DNA of 64,000 nucleotides. Origin: Pegoplata infirma (Eukaryota; Arthropoda; Insecta; Diptera; Anthomyiidae). Positions 33,851-45,849 of the stretch are shown here, in pieces; the first letter of the stretch is position 1; every line of letters begins with the position of its first letter. The notes under the pieces are model-generated. The model saw only the letters and a list, made by a program, of their open reading frames with translations. It did no database searches and was not told the DNA's origin. The translations under genes and the position numbers were made by a program. The stretch lies in contig OY992537.1 of assembly GCA_963921195.1 (NCBI GenBank), positions 126,688,694 through 126,752,693 of the forward strand, written 5' to 3'.

Positions 33851-35339
33851 CAGTGCATCTAAAGAGCGCTGTTTCTGTGTATCCAACTAGCGCTCTAAAG
33901 TGGGACATCGCCTTAGGGAATCATGCATGAATTCAGCGCAATTGGATGCGCTCCTTTACTCAAGTTCCCCTTCCAAAAGCTGCTGAACGTTCAGCAAAAT
34001 TTCTGCTGGGTTACCATATAAAAATTGTTATATTACAAATTATGGTCATATTTTCCAATTTAAAACCATTTTAGATGTATTCTTTTGTAAAATAGTTTTA
34101 CTTACCGTTAAAATATACGTAGAAAGTTCATAAAATCTATTTTTTGTAGAAATATTGGACCTTATCATAGTTCCACTCCATGCTAAATTGTTCACAATTC
34201 GGAAAAACCCGATTTTGCATTAAATGCGGTTTTAATAACTTTTTGGAAAATTTTTCTAATTTTGACTACGCCAACCGTAAGAAAATATATCTTGAAGATA
34301 TATTTAATTAAACTTTCGAATTATTAAAATTAATTGGTTTAAGGCATTCCGGCCAAAGTGAGAACACCTATATAGCCATTGTAACGACGTATTTTCACTG
34401 GTTGCTGGGATAGAACTCGCGGCGGCCCAGGTTTGTTACAAAATATTTTTTTTTTCACGGCCGATAGATATCAGGCTTTTACTTCATATATGAAATTTTA
34501 AGGTGAAAACCAGGTTTGTTATATATTCTTTAAAATATCGATATTTTTGTTTAAGCACTATAAAGATTGTTGTTCTGAATATGAAATACTAAATTTCGTA
34601 AAGAAGAAATCATTGGAATTTAATATTAAGAAAACTTTTTGCCAATTTGCAAACAACATTTGAAATTAAATTTAGTTTGATTCCGTATTTTGTCACGCAA
34701 TCGATTAAAGAAAAATAATTATTAGGCCTAAATAATATACAAGCTGAAGCATATCCTCACTAGTTTTTCTTTAAAAATTTTAATTCTTTCAAAGTTTTAA
34801 TGTCATTTTTTTAAATCATTTAAGATTCTGTTAAAAATGTGTAAATAAAATATATTTTTATTAAAAATTTAGCGACGAATTCCCGAAATTTCCCGAAGAA
34901 AAAACCCCGGGATTTTAAGAAAAATATTTCCCGGGAATTCCCGGGAAATCTTTCCCGAATAGAAACCCTAGTATAGTGTCATAACTCAAAATGTTTGATT
35001 TCACAGAAAACCTGTTTAAAGTTTACAATCCCGAGTAAAAATTTGTATATGATGCAATATATCATGATATATAACACAATATACATTTATACGCAATTTA
35101 ATCCGAATAATGGTGGATGTATTTGCATTAAAAAAGATCAACTTGTATAAAATACGATTTGATTTCATCCGAGTTTTGACAAGACATTGCCATATATTGG
35201 TGGATCTAATTAGATCTAATTGCATAAAAACATATAAAATCCTGGTGTTTTTTGGTTTGGGTTGAGATACACCACAGGTCAACGATACATTCACCAAACA
35301 TATAATTTTCTAAAACAAAAAAAAATGTTTGGGTACGCT

Positions 35340-36493
35340 TAGGGTTGCCATCCGTCCTCTTTTCCCCGGACACCGTCCTCTTTTTTAGGGCGTCCGGGGC
35401 AGTCCTACTTCTTTTTTAGAAAGTGTCCGGGGTTGTCCTACTTTTTGGACTTTTCCCCATACACTTTTTTTGTTAATTCTTAACTTTTGAATTATTGGAA
35501 TCGCTGTATTTTCGCTTACCAGCAGTAATATCAACTTTTTGAGAGCAAAACGAGCACAAAAATAAAAAAAAACACTTTATGTAGTGCGAAAATAACTATG
35601 TTGACATCACTTCTTATCAGCTGCCGTGTGTTTTAAATATTGCTCTCCTCTCCGAAAAAAGATTTGGTTACCAAAAAAAAAAAATTTTGTTTGATACCAA
35701 ATTTTGGTATCAAACAAAATTTTCTAAATGGTTTAAAGCAAATTCCTTTTGAATTTACAAAATTCCCATTGTATTTCAAAATTTTTTATTTGTAATTTTC
35801 TAAATGCTTTATAAAAATTCCATTTGATAAACTTCCAATAGTATTTCAAAAATTTCCATTTATATTTCAAAATTTTCAAAATGCTTTTCGGAAAATTCGA
35901 ATTAAGTATATTTCAAAAATTTCGATGTGTATATCAAAATTTTTCAAATGCTTTTCAAAAAATTTTGATATACAAATAAAATTTTTTGAAAACCATTTGC
36001 ATAATTTTTAAATCCAAATAGAAATTTTTGAAATACAATTAAAAAATCTAATTTTATTTAAATTAAAAAGTAATTTTCATAAAATTTTTTAGAAAATTTT
36101 GAAATGAAAATGGAAATTTTTGAAAAACAAATGGAGTTTTCTGAAAAGCATTTAGAAAATTTTGAAGTACAAATAAATAGAAAACTCTGATATACAATAG
36201 AAAATTTTTGACTTATATTTCGAATTTTTTGAGTTATAAAGGAAAATTTTAAAAATAAAATTGAATAGATATTTCCAAAAAATTTAAATATGTATAATTG
36301 GAAATATATTTTTTTAGTGGAAAAAAAAAGGTTTTCTTAATAAAAATGATTTGTTTTTGCATATTGTATTGCTTTGTTGACTTGTTTTAAATAAATTTAT
36401 TATTAAAAAAAAATTGTCCTCTTTTTTGGGTCAAATGTCCTCCTTTTTTAAGGTTGACGTCCTCTTTTTCTCAAAATGCAAATGGTAACCCTA
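35340..36493. mobile_element. hAT-type element, TSD GGTACGCT
   Basis: Tips TAGGGTTGCCATCCG and ATGGTAACCCTA (one mismatch over 12). GGTACGCT flanks at 35332-35339 and 36494-36501, and the empty site GGGTACGCTTCG is seen at 25-36. GTCCTCTTTTT motifs lie near both ends. The centre is AT-rich with AAAATTTTGAAATA-like repeats on both strands. Confidence 0.92.
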
Positions 36494-36771
36494 GGTACGC
36501 TTCGAACCAGATAGGTGATATACATAACCCTAACAAGGAAATGTTTAGGAACATTTTAAAAAGTTTCTTATACTTAGCCTAAAAAACTTAGAAAATTTTT
36601 GGTTAATTGGAAACATTTATAGTTATATATGGAACAGAATAAGATATATATAATTTTATATTAAATTATACAGAAAAACAAATTTTTGTATTGACCCTCA
36701 TATAATTTTATATAATTATATCAACCGTACACCTTTTAATCCGAATCATGATTTAATTATATGTAACTACA

Positions 36772-37370
36772 CACAGAAAAAAATATGGAGGAAACAAATT
36801 TGAGTAATCACTTGTTTAATTTTTTAAAAAAAATTTGAGTAATTTTTTAATTGACGCAATTAAAAATTTACTCAAAAATTGAAAATAAAATTTGAGTAAA
36901 TAATTTAATACAAATTTAATATTTTTTTTTATTTATTTTTTTTTCTCTTGGTGTTTTGAATTCTCATTTAGTTTATTGTTTTTTGTATATGTATATGAAA
37001 GTTTGAAATCATCTTTATAAAATTTTACTTTGTCTTGAAGACATAAGTATATTTGGTAAAGTTTGTAAAAGCAATTTTTTTGGAAAAAAAATTAGAAACT
37101 TTTTAAACTTTTTAAAAAAATAATTTGATACATTTTGAGTAAATTTTTACTTGACACAATTAAAAAGTTACTTAAAAATATTAAAAAATTTTAAGTAAAG
37201 ATTTAATTGTGTGAATTAATAATTTACTCAAATTTTTTATTAAGCATTTAATATTTTTTTATTAAAAGTTTACTCAATACTATTAAATCGTTTACTGGTG
37301 GAAAATTGAGTAATTTTTTACTCAATAGTATTAAAAATTTACTCAAAATTTTTTTTTATTTTTTTCTGTG
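36772..37370 (+). mobile_element. D-family CACAGAAAA miniature element, intact
   Basis: 599 bp, nearly identical to 25139-25736. CA flanks both sides (36770-36771, 37371-37372), and the empty site ATACATATGACTGC is seen at about 297-310 in R1. Confidence 0.88.
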
Positions 37371-37688
37371 CATATGACTGCATTTAAAAAATTTAGAAAA
37401 TATCTCTCGCGATGTATAATCATATATGATTTATTATGTTTGCATCAAGTTATATATTGTTATATATGTTTATTTTTACTCGGGATTGAAACTTGGTTTA
37501 CGTTGCAAAAGGCCTGTGAGTAGAAAAATGTTATAATGGCGTGTTCTCTTCTCAAACGGTGAGTTTAAAAGATATTAATACGAATTTTTGACACAATATA
37601 AAGCAGGATATAACAAATAATTCTGCATTGTTTACCCAAAAACGACATATTTTGAGTTATGACACTATACAAGTAAATGAGCGATATG

Positions 37689-39247
37689 TTGAGGCACTTT
37701 GTTTACACATATACAAATTGTTTGTGTTGTTGCTCAATTTCAATAAAAATTTGTTGTATTAACAAACAATTTTAATGTATTGACAAATTGTGTTGTAGAA
37801 TAAAAAATCCATTATTTTCATTCTAAGGTCCGTTGTGATAACTTTGATTTTATTGTCAATACAATTAAATAGTTTGTTAACAAAACAACATTTTAATTGA
37901 TAATGAGCCTACAATACATTTTTTTCTGTGTTGGGTTGCTTATATTAATAAAACTACTTAAAAGAAAAGATTATGTAAAGTGTTTCGAAAAACACAAAAA
38001 AAAATTAAGTAAATGTTTAAAAACTATAATGATGAATTAATTGTCTATAAAAGTGTAGTTGAGTGTAAATATATGTATAAAAATATTTTGGGTCTTTGTT
38101 TTTTTAAATGAATATAATAAAAATTATACAAGAAGGTCGATGATTTGTGAAGAAATAAAAAAAAGAGACTATATAAAAAAAAATAATAAAATATTTTCAA
38201 AATTCAAGTGGAAAATAATTTATATTTGGGAATTTATAAATAAAAAGGAGATATTTTTCAAATTAATAGAAACAAAAGAGAATAAGATAATGTTGCTACA
38301 AACTGAAATTGATGCTTTCAAAATATATTTATAATGCATATTCTAAGAAAAACGAACTCATATCATTTTATGTTAATGAAATTTTATTTGAAATATAAAA
38401 AAAAAAAATAACCAAATACTAACATACAGACAAACATATTTATACAAACACATTATTAAATCATGTTAATGGCGGTAATAATATTATTTAAGTAAGTTCT
38501 TTTTTTTTTTGGAGTGGGCCATCATCCATCCATTCATCCATTGAAGAATTATAACCCTAACACATTTATGTGATTAAATTGATTAATTTAATGCTTTACT
38601 TTGACTATAAACATAAGTTCAGCGTTTTTTATTTATTTTTTTTTTTCATTTTTTCAAAGACCATCCATCTGTTTTTCGGAATAATAATCATAGTGTCCGT
38701 CGTTTAAATTTTTATGTGTAACTCTTTGAACAAGTGCCCTTAGTGGCTGCTTACGCATGATTTCATTTCCGTTGGCGTTGATTTTATAAATCATCCATAA
38801 CAATTGTCGCGTCTTGAATGCAAGGACCATCTATACACACATTATGAAGTACCAAATTTTGCATGCTTTTCACAAATGAAAAGGGTTGTCAAACACAAAA
38901 GGGTTGCCATTGTAAGTTACAGCTAGTAAGTTACAGTATGGACATTTATACATGTGGTATCTCTACTGCTAGGTTAGTTTTAACAAAAAGTCTTGCCTAT
39001 TTTCAGGTAAGTTAAATCTATTGATCAAAAAAATTTAAATGAGTCAAACAATTTTTTGACTAAAATTGTTGTTATTTTCTTTAACTGTCGAATTACAAAT
39101 TTTCAACACATCAGATTTTTTTCGCTTTGATTTATTTAAATACATTAATTCAAAAATATACAAAATAATCGGGTTCTACTTTTTTTTTATTGTTGGCAAC
39201 ATATTGGAAAACAAAAAAGATGTATTTTTTCGTAATTTTATCATAAG
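37689..39247. other. Non-coding, mostly low-copy stretch
   Basis: 37715-37925 has repeated ACAAATTGT / AACAAACAATTTTAA segments. The rest shows no family. ORFs at 38059-38334 and 39066-39290 are Lys/Ile/Phe-rich and not supported. Confidence 0.4.
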
Positions 39248-39255
39248 CTTACAAT

Positions 39256-39743
39256 TAATGTCCGACCGAATACACATTTTTTGGCCGTAACCGAAGCCGA
39301 ATATTCGGCCAAATTTTCACTATTCGGCCGAAACCGAAGCCAAATATTCAAAAAATATTTATGTAATAAAAACAAGAAAAAAATGAAACTCGACTTGGCG
39401 GAATACACAAATGTCTAAAAATGTTGTCTAGAACGATTTATTTTGCGCAAAAAGCTTTTTTTAGGCATTTTTGTAAATAAAATTTTTTTTGAGTGTAATT
39501 TTTTTTCGATCGAAAAATTGTTTAGAGTGTAAAATATTGTTTTAGCTGCAAAAACGCTGAATAAAATGTTTTTTGTTGCTTACTAATGTGATTCAAAGTG
39601 TGTTTAGTGTGTTTTTCAACACGTGAATATAAATTTTATACAATTATTTGGTATTCGGCCATATTCGGCCAAAAATGTGGCCGAAGCCGAATAGTGGCCG
39701 AATAGCGCTTTTTGGCCGAAGCCGAATATTCGGTCGGACACTA
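39256..39743. mobile_element. hAT-type miniature element, TSD CTTACAAT
   Basis: The 17-bp tips TAATGTCCGACCGAATA and TATTCGGTCGGACACTA differ at one base. CTTACAAT flanks at 39248-39255 and 39744-39751. GCCGAATATTCGGCC motifs are packed near both ends. 488 bp, non-coding. Confidence 0.92.
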
Positions 39744-39751
39744 CTTACAAT

Positions 39752-40499
39752 TCATACGTTAAATCAATCATTATTTTGATTGACTATAAATAAAAAATTG
39801 ATCAAATTTGTGAACAAAATCGAAAAAATTATTGATTGAAAAATTATTCAATTAATCACATACAATTGGTGATTGGTATAACAATTTTGTTGTTTAATGG
39901 AGGAATTTCAATCAAAAAATTTATTGGATCCGCGTTTTTGTTGATTAAAATTCGTTTCAATTTCTTTCTGTTCTATTTTCCGTTGTTAATTTTCTTGAAT
40001 TTTTATTTTTTTTTTACAATTTTCCTGAATTTTCCTGTTTTCTTTATAATTTGTTTGATATTTTCGTAATTTAAAATTTTTTTAGATTTCTTCTGTATTT
40101 TTCATGTTTTTCTAAAGCTTTTATCTATTTTTTCTAATTTTTAACTTATTTAATTTTTTTCTAATTTTCCTGAGATTCTAGAATTTTTCTAAATTTTATT
40201 TCTTAATTGTTCATCATTTTCACGAACTTCTTTATCACAATTTGTCTTAATTATTTGATTTTTCATTCATTTTGGTAATAATTTTATATTTTTATACTAT
40301 ACACCACTATTTGGTACAGAGTGAATTTCTTGAATCGGTCAAACGGTCTTCAAGTTATCGCGATTTGAAGTTTGGCAAAAAATGCTCCAAAAAGTCAATT
40401 TTTTTCTACGTTCAAGAGATTTTTTAGAAAATCCCAGTAAAAACTTAGTAATAAGTCCCCATTACCGCCTGAATTCTATGTAATGAAGACTCGTTACCT
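39752..40499. other. AT-rich non-coding stretch
   Basis: Mostly TTTTCT-rich DNA. 40288-40322 is a tiny DINE subfamily B relic (TATACTATACACCACTATTT). Confidence 0.4.
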
Positions 40500-40670
40500 G
40501 CTCGATTACTTCCTGTTAACAAATAATGAGTTACCGATAACCTCATACAGAACCGGTTTCTTCTTATTAACAAATAATGAGTTACCAATAACCTCATAAA
40601 GGCCCGGTTACTTCTTGTTAACAAATAATGAGTTACCGATAACCTCATACAGAACCGGTTACTGGTAAAT
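40500..40670. repeat. 51-bp tandem repeat, three copies
   Basis: TTAACAAATAATGAGTTACC starts at about 40516, 40567 and 40618. Because 51 is divisible by three, the minus strand gives a periodic 17-residue ORF that is not evidence of coding. Confidence 0.85.
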
Positions 40671-40834
40671 ACGATTTAGGCAGGATTACTTAATGCTCCG
40701 TTATAAAATAACTCTCCGTTATATTTAACTTTTTCATACAAATTTTGACATAAGGCTCCGTTAAATCGGCAGTTAGCAGCTAACTTTTCATTGAGTAATC
40801 CGCCCTTAAAATATTTAATAAGTTGTCCAAATAA

Positions 40835-41362
40835 TTTTTATACCCTCCAACCACAGTATGGGGGTATACTCACTTTGTCATTCCGTGTGTAACGCATCGA
40901 AATATCGGTCTAGGACCCCATAAAGTATATATTTTATTGATCAGTGATCGATTCTAAGACATTCTAGCAATGTCCGTCCGTCCGTCCGTCCGTCTGTAGA
41001 GGACACGATACAGTCCAAAATAAAAGAGCTAGACTTCCGAAGTTTGGCACGAATATGTCTTATATTCCTAGGCAGGTTAAGTTCGGAAATGGGCAAAATC
41101 GGACAAAGGGGAAAAAAGTTCCCCCTTGGAGAACTAAACCAACCCAAGAAAAACCGCATATTTTGCAGAGTTTTTTGTACTTTTGGTAAGCAAATGCAAC
41201 ATTCTTATCTCAGAAGAAGTTCAAAATCGCAAAGGGAAGGTGCCCCCTAACGTCTCCACCAACCCCCCCCCCAAAAAAAATACGCCCCTGGATTTTTTTT
41301 TTTACATTTTGGAGGGTATAAAAGATTCGGCACAGCCGAATGTAACACTCGCACTTGTTTTT
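40835..41362 (+). mobile_element. DINE/Helitron-like element, subfamily A
   Basis: TATACCCTCCAACCACAG start, ATTCTAGCAATGTCCGTC core, and 3' GGAGGGTATAAAAG, hairpin ATTCGGCACAGCCGAAT, CGCACTTGTTTTT. The sequence up to the core is nearly identical to 3610-3800. Confidence 0.8.
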
Positions 41363-41522
41363 ATTGAAATTAAAAAAATGCTAAAGAAAATTTAGAAAGA
41401 ACTTGCACATTTAGCTTAAACAAGATTAGCATTTCTCTACTCTGTAGAGAAATGTTTAATTCAGGAATTCTGATTAAAATTGGGAACAGGCAAATTAAAG
41501 TTTAGAAAACCAAATTGATATT

Positions 41523-42200
41523 TAACAAGAGTGTTAAATTCGGCTGTGCCGAATCTTTTATACCCTCCAACACGTTTAAAATTAAAAAAAAAAAAAAAAA
41601 TCGCAGGGGCGTCTTTTTTTTGGTGGGGGGGGGGCAGCTGAGTTCGTGGAGGACACCTATACCCCCGCTATATATGTTAACAAATTATTTGGTTATGATA
41701 TTTACGCTTAAATAATAAATTTTTATAGTTATTTTTAATTAATTTTTATAACCACGCCCCCAAAGGGGGGCGGCCTGAAAAAAATCGAATTTTCTAACCC
41801 CCTTGGTCCAAGCGCAGGTCTATGAACATAACATGGCATACAAATGTTTCATTTGTTGACCAAAAATTAAAAAAAAACTCGTAAAAATATCGTATTTTTC
41901 AGGGGTCGTTTTAGTTCTACAAGGGGAACTTTTTTCCCCCTGGTCCGATTTTGCCCATCTTCGAACTTAACCTTACCAGTAACATAATAGATATTTTTGC
42001 CCAATTTCAAGGGTCTAGCTCTTTTGGTTTGGACTGCATCGTTATTTCTACAGACGGACGGACATCGCTAGAATGTCTTAGATTCTATCATGGATCAATA
42101 TTATATATACTTTGTGGGGTCCCCGACCGATATTTCGATGTGTTACACACGGAATGACAAAGTGAGTATACCCCCATACTGTGGTTGGAGGGTATAAAAA
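41523..42200 (-). mobile_element. DINE/Helitron-like element, subfamily A (full-length type)
   Basis: Complete ends on the minus strand, facing the copy at 40835-41362 just as 2856-3536 faces 3610-3991. The ORFs over it (for example 41515-41715) are chance. Confidence 0.78.
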
Positions 42201-42493
42201 CCTGGATCTAGCTGACACTTTATAGTGATTTATGAGCCTTAATTAGTCTTTACTTAACTTCTATTGAAGTTTTCTGGATTTTAATTTGCTTTTTCTAAAT
42301 TTTAATTGTTTTTCTAGAAATTTTGGGGCGTTTTCCAAATTTTAATTTAACTTATTTGTTTGCCTTGTTGTTTAAAGTATGTTACAACTGGTTAAAAGGT
42401 AATAAACCATTACAGACAGTATTTCCCTTAAAAACATGAAGCCAACATTTTACTTTTGACGCAATTCCTTTCTGAGGGAAGACGGCCAAATTT

Positions 42494-42725
42494 TGGGACT
42501 AATGTAGGCTGTTATTTAGTAGCATTTTTGTAAGGAGTGGGTAACGAGTTATTTTTGGGCTACTGGTAGCTACTTATTTTTAGGACTAATGTATGCTGTT
42601 ATTTGGTAGCATTTTTGTAAGGAGGGTAACTAGTTATTTTTGGGCTACTAGTAGCTCATTATTTGTGGTACTAATGTATGTACTTTTTCAGTAGCATTCT
42701 CGTAAGCGAGTGGGTATGCGATAAT
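42494..42725 (+). repeat. About 85-bp tandem repeat, three copies
   Basis: GGACTAATGTAnGCTGTTAT, GTAGCATTTTTGTAAGGAG and TTATTTTTGGGCTACTnGTA recur in order with starts near 42495, 42582 and 42667. Confidence 0.8.
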
Positions 42726-42789
42726 TACTCTAATGACATCGCCATGTTAAAATAATGAGTTTTTCACCAACCTAGTAACTAGATTGATG

Positions 42790-42872
42790 CAATATATGTG
42801 ATCATATATTAGATCATATATTGAATCATATATTGGATCATATATTGAATCATATATTGGATCATATATGAT
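42790..42872. repeat. ATCATATATTG short tandem array
   Basis: AATCATATATTGGATCATAT-type units alternate about six times. A looser version (CATATATGG) occurs at 45425-45600. Confidence 0.85.
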
Positions 42873-43747
42873 GTTGTTTTTAATTTGTTTTACATTCTTT
42901 CTTATATTTTTTTATTAATTTTTTCCTCTTAAACTATGTAATAAATTATTATGATTATATTCAGCAGAATTGCAAACGATATACGCAAGTATAATTAAAA
43001 AAAAAAATATTTTGTATTCATTACTGGTGTTTTCATATATTTTAATGAACACCTTTAGTTTAATGATTTTGATTTTTTAGTTACTATCGTTTGCATTTTT
43101 GGTGACCATATAAAAATATATAATAAAACTTATAGATACGAGAATACATTTTGATATTCAAAAGAATAAATTGAACATAAAAGATCTAATATATAAAGTT
43201 TTTCAATTGATGTCAATTACGAAAGATGCAAACAAAGGGCTTATTACAGGAGCGATGATTTCCTTTGTGTTTTCTTGTTTTATTATAAATTTTGATTATC
43301 TTCAGAATTAGCGTTTTTGTTAAAAAAGTCAAAATCTAAAAAAATAGATATAAAATAATATTAGTATGCATAAGATATTTCTAGAATTTTTATTGTATTG
43401 AATTATTACCATCAAGAGCATTTGGTGCTAATACGTTAATGACAACACGAATATCATTTAACGAAACAGCCATGTACCTTTAAAGACTGGCTTGATACTG
43501 CTAGATATATTGTCTTTCATAACTCCATCTGATAAAATATTAAAAATTATTCCATATTCCTTTTTTATTCAAAAAAAAAAAAAAGAACTTGCAACTGCTA
43601 AATGCATGTTTTTTACTCAAAATTTTTAGTATGCACGTAATTACTTAAGACTTCGATTAAAAGCAGTATATTTAGTAGTATGTATTTTATCTTTCTGGGT
43701 TATGTGTGTAACGATATTTAAAGGATAGGGATAAAAAAATATTTTTA
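42873..43747. other. AT-rich non-coding stretch
   Basis: No ORF or repeat family recognised. Confidence 0.35.
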
Positions 43748-45236
43748 CTTACATCATGGCGACAATGTGCCAGGTTGTCACTTTCGCTAATTGACAGCTT
43801 TCTTGTGATTGTAAGTAAAAACGTTGTCCTTCCGAAATCGTTACTCAACCTTAAAACTGATCATAACTTTTTTTCATTTCGATTTTCTATGTTGGAACCG
43901 TAGTGATAACGTTATGGTGGTGCATATGCCTTCTCCACCATCTGGGCAGGCTTAACGTAGCTTCTCATGGTTGAATTTTCTTTAAAAAGTAACTCGGCCT
44001 CCAAACTTATACGTTCTTTCCATTTCCAATTTGCTATTGCGACAGTATGGGATTTCAAAATAATTTATAATGTTGGAATCGTAGTGATAGCATTTCTGGT
44101 GGTGCATATGTCCTCTTATCCAAGTTGAGTGAGCTTGACTTAACTCGGCCTTAAAACGCTTATACGATCTTTCCATTTCCAATTTGCTATGGCGATATTT
44201 ATGGTTTTCAAAATAGTTTGCAGTATTGCAATCGTACTGATAACATTATGGTGGTGCATATGACCTCTCCACCAAGTGTCACGAGATTAAAGAAGCTGCG
44301 AAGTTTAATTTTCCTTAACATCAAATTACTAAATAATATTGTATTTGCGACATATTTACATTTACTCATTTGGAATATGATCATGTTTTGGAATAAAATG
44401 TCCACGCTTATACTTGTTATGACTGGAAAAAAAAAAACATGATTTTAAAATTCAAATACATATTAATGAAAACTCACCTTTTCCAAAAATGTTTTTATTT
44501 TAATTTACATCATGGCGACAATGTGTCAGGTTGTCACTTTCGCTTACGTTAACGTTGTCCTTCCCAAATCGTTACTCAACCTTAACACTGATCATACCTT
44601 CTTTTCATTTCTATTTGCTATGGCGAAAGTAAGCGTTTTCAGAATAGTTTGTAGCGTTGGAACCGTAGTGATAAAGGGTGGTGCATATGCCCTCTCTCCA
44701 AGTTGAGCGAGCTTAACGTAGCTCCGCATGGTTAAATTTTCTTCAACTAGTAACTCGGCCTCCAAACTTCTTATACCTTCTTTTCATTTTCAATTTTGTA
44801 TTGCGACAGTAAGGGATTTCAAAAAAATTTATAGTGTTGAAATCGTAGTGATAACAGTTCTGGTAGTGCGAATGTCCTCTTCTCCAAGTTGAGAAAGCTT
44901 AACGTAACTCGGCCTCAACACTGCTTATACGGTCTTTTCATTTCCAATTGGCTATGGCGACATTAAGGGATTACAAAATAGTTTGCAGTATTGCAATCGT
45001 AGTGAAAACATAATGGTGGTGCATATGCCCTCTCTACATAGTTGCACGAGATTAACGAAGCTGCGTAGTTTAATTTTATTCAACATCAAAGTACTCAATA
45101 ATATTGTATTTGGATAAAAAAGTCCACGCTTATACTTGTTGTGACGATGAACTGGAAAAAATTAACACAAATGATTTTAAAATTCTAAATACATATTAAT
45201 GAAAACTTACCTTTTCCAAATTTTTTTTATGTAAAA
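43748..45236 (+). repeat. Two-level tandem repeat: 2 x about 750 bp, each with 3 x about 170 bp
   Basis: Copies start at TTACATCATGGCGACAATGT near 43750 and 44505. Within each, CATTTCnAATTTGCTATnGCG, GnAATCGTAGTGATAAC and GGTGGTGCATATG recur three times. Reading frames are broken by small indels between copies, so a coding role is unlikely. It ends in AATGAAAACT(C/T)ACCTTTTCC in both copies. Confidence 0.85.
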
Positions 45237-45424
45237 GTAACGCTTTTAAGCAGAATATTTTGCAACTAGGAAACAATATTTGTTAAATTATTGATATATA
45301 TTAGGGTATGAATATATATCAGTCAATCGATGGTAAGGTAATAATATAATTTTAATAGTTAATAACTTTTATTTTGTAACTCTGGTTCAAATTTGCATAC
45401 ACATGTACTATGATTTAACATTTT

Positions 45425-45742
45425 ATGATATCATATATGGTTCCATATATGATATCATATATGGCACATATTTTATATACGACTACATATATGGGATCGT
45501 TTCTTGCATATATGGTCACATATATGTTTCCATCTATGTCATATATGATCATATAAAGATCGATACATAAGCATATATGAACATACACATTTATTTTTAG
45601 CCGGGCATTCAAAAAAATTTTTTTTACAGACATGAGTAAAAAAATGCCTGCGAATTTTGTACTCTTGCCCAAGATATTAAATCATGATAATGTTTTGCGG
45701 AAGATTTGGGTGTACTTGGGTGTATACCACTCTCACTTGTTT
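45425..45742. repeat. CATATATGG-rich patch and DINE relic
   Basis: 45425-45600 repeats ATATCATATATGG. 45605-45742 begins after TTTTTAGCCGGG and ends GTATACCACTCTCACTTGTTTT, a DINE-type tail. Confidence 0.5.
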
Positions 45743-45849
45743 TATGTACATTTGATAAACAAATGGAAAATTTTTATGCGAAAAGCTTAAACTTGGTGAA
45801 AAATCAAAACAAAACGAAAAACAAAATTATGTTGAAAAAAATTTAATGA

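Larger units (their letters stand above)
32384..34010. mobile_element. CCCAGCAGAAAT-type element
   Basis: Tips CCCAGCAGAAAT and ATTTCTGCTGGG are exact complements, with TT on both sides. AAAGAGCGCT motifs recur near both ends. Related by tip to the elements at 13610 and 62515. Confidence 0.65.
32285..34970. mobile_element. hAT-type element, TSD GTATAGTG
   Basis: Tips TAGGGTTTCTAAATTCCCGG and the imperfect complement ending GAATAGAAACCCTA. GTATAGTG repeats exactly at 32277-32284 and 34971-34978. CCCGGGAATT motifs are clustered near both tips. No transposase ORF. It hosts a CCCAGCAGAAAT element, which hosts a DINE-like element. Confidence 0.88.
35030..37484. mobile_element. R2: CCCGAGTAAAAA-type element, TSD AT, with two insertions
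   Basis: Tips CCCGAGTAAAAA and TTTTTACTCGGG with AT on both sides. About 690 bp belong to the element after removal of a hAT element (35340-36493) and a D-family element (36772-37370). The copy at 1-1039 lacks both and shows the empty sites. Confidence 0.75.
32259..37688. mobile_element. S: small inverted-repeat element blown up by nested insertions
   Basis: The outer arms start CATATCGCTCATTTACTTGT at left and end in the complement at 37645-37688, continuing to GTCATAACTCAAAATG once the hAT element is removed. Only about 280 bp belong to S itself. The rest is a 2686-bp hAT element and the 2455-bp R2 element. Confidence 0.65.

Noticed and set aside
34380..34440. Possible tRNA-like B box (GAGTTCTATCCC on the minus strand)
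   Set aside because: The invariant A of the B box is missing and there is no A box at the right distance.
40445..40648. Periodic reverse-strand ORF with 17-residue repeats
   Set aside because: The 51-bp tandem unit is a multiple of three, so periodic translation follows automatically.
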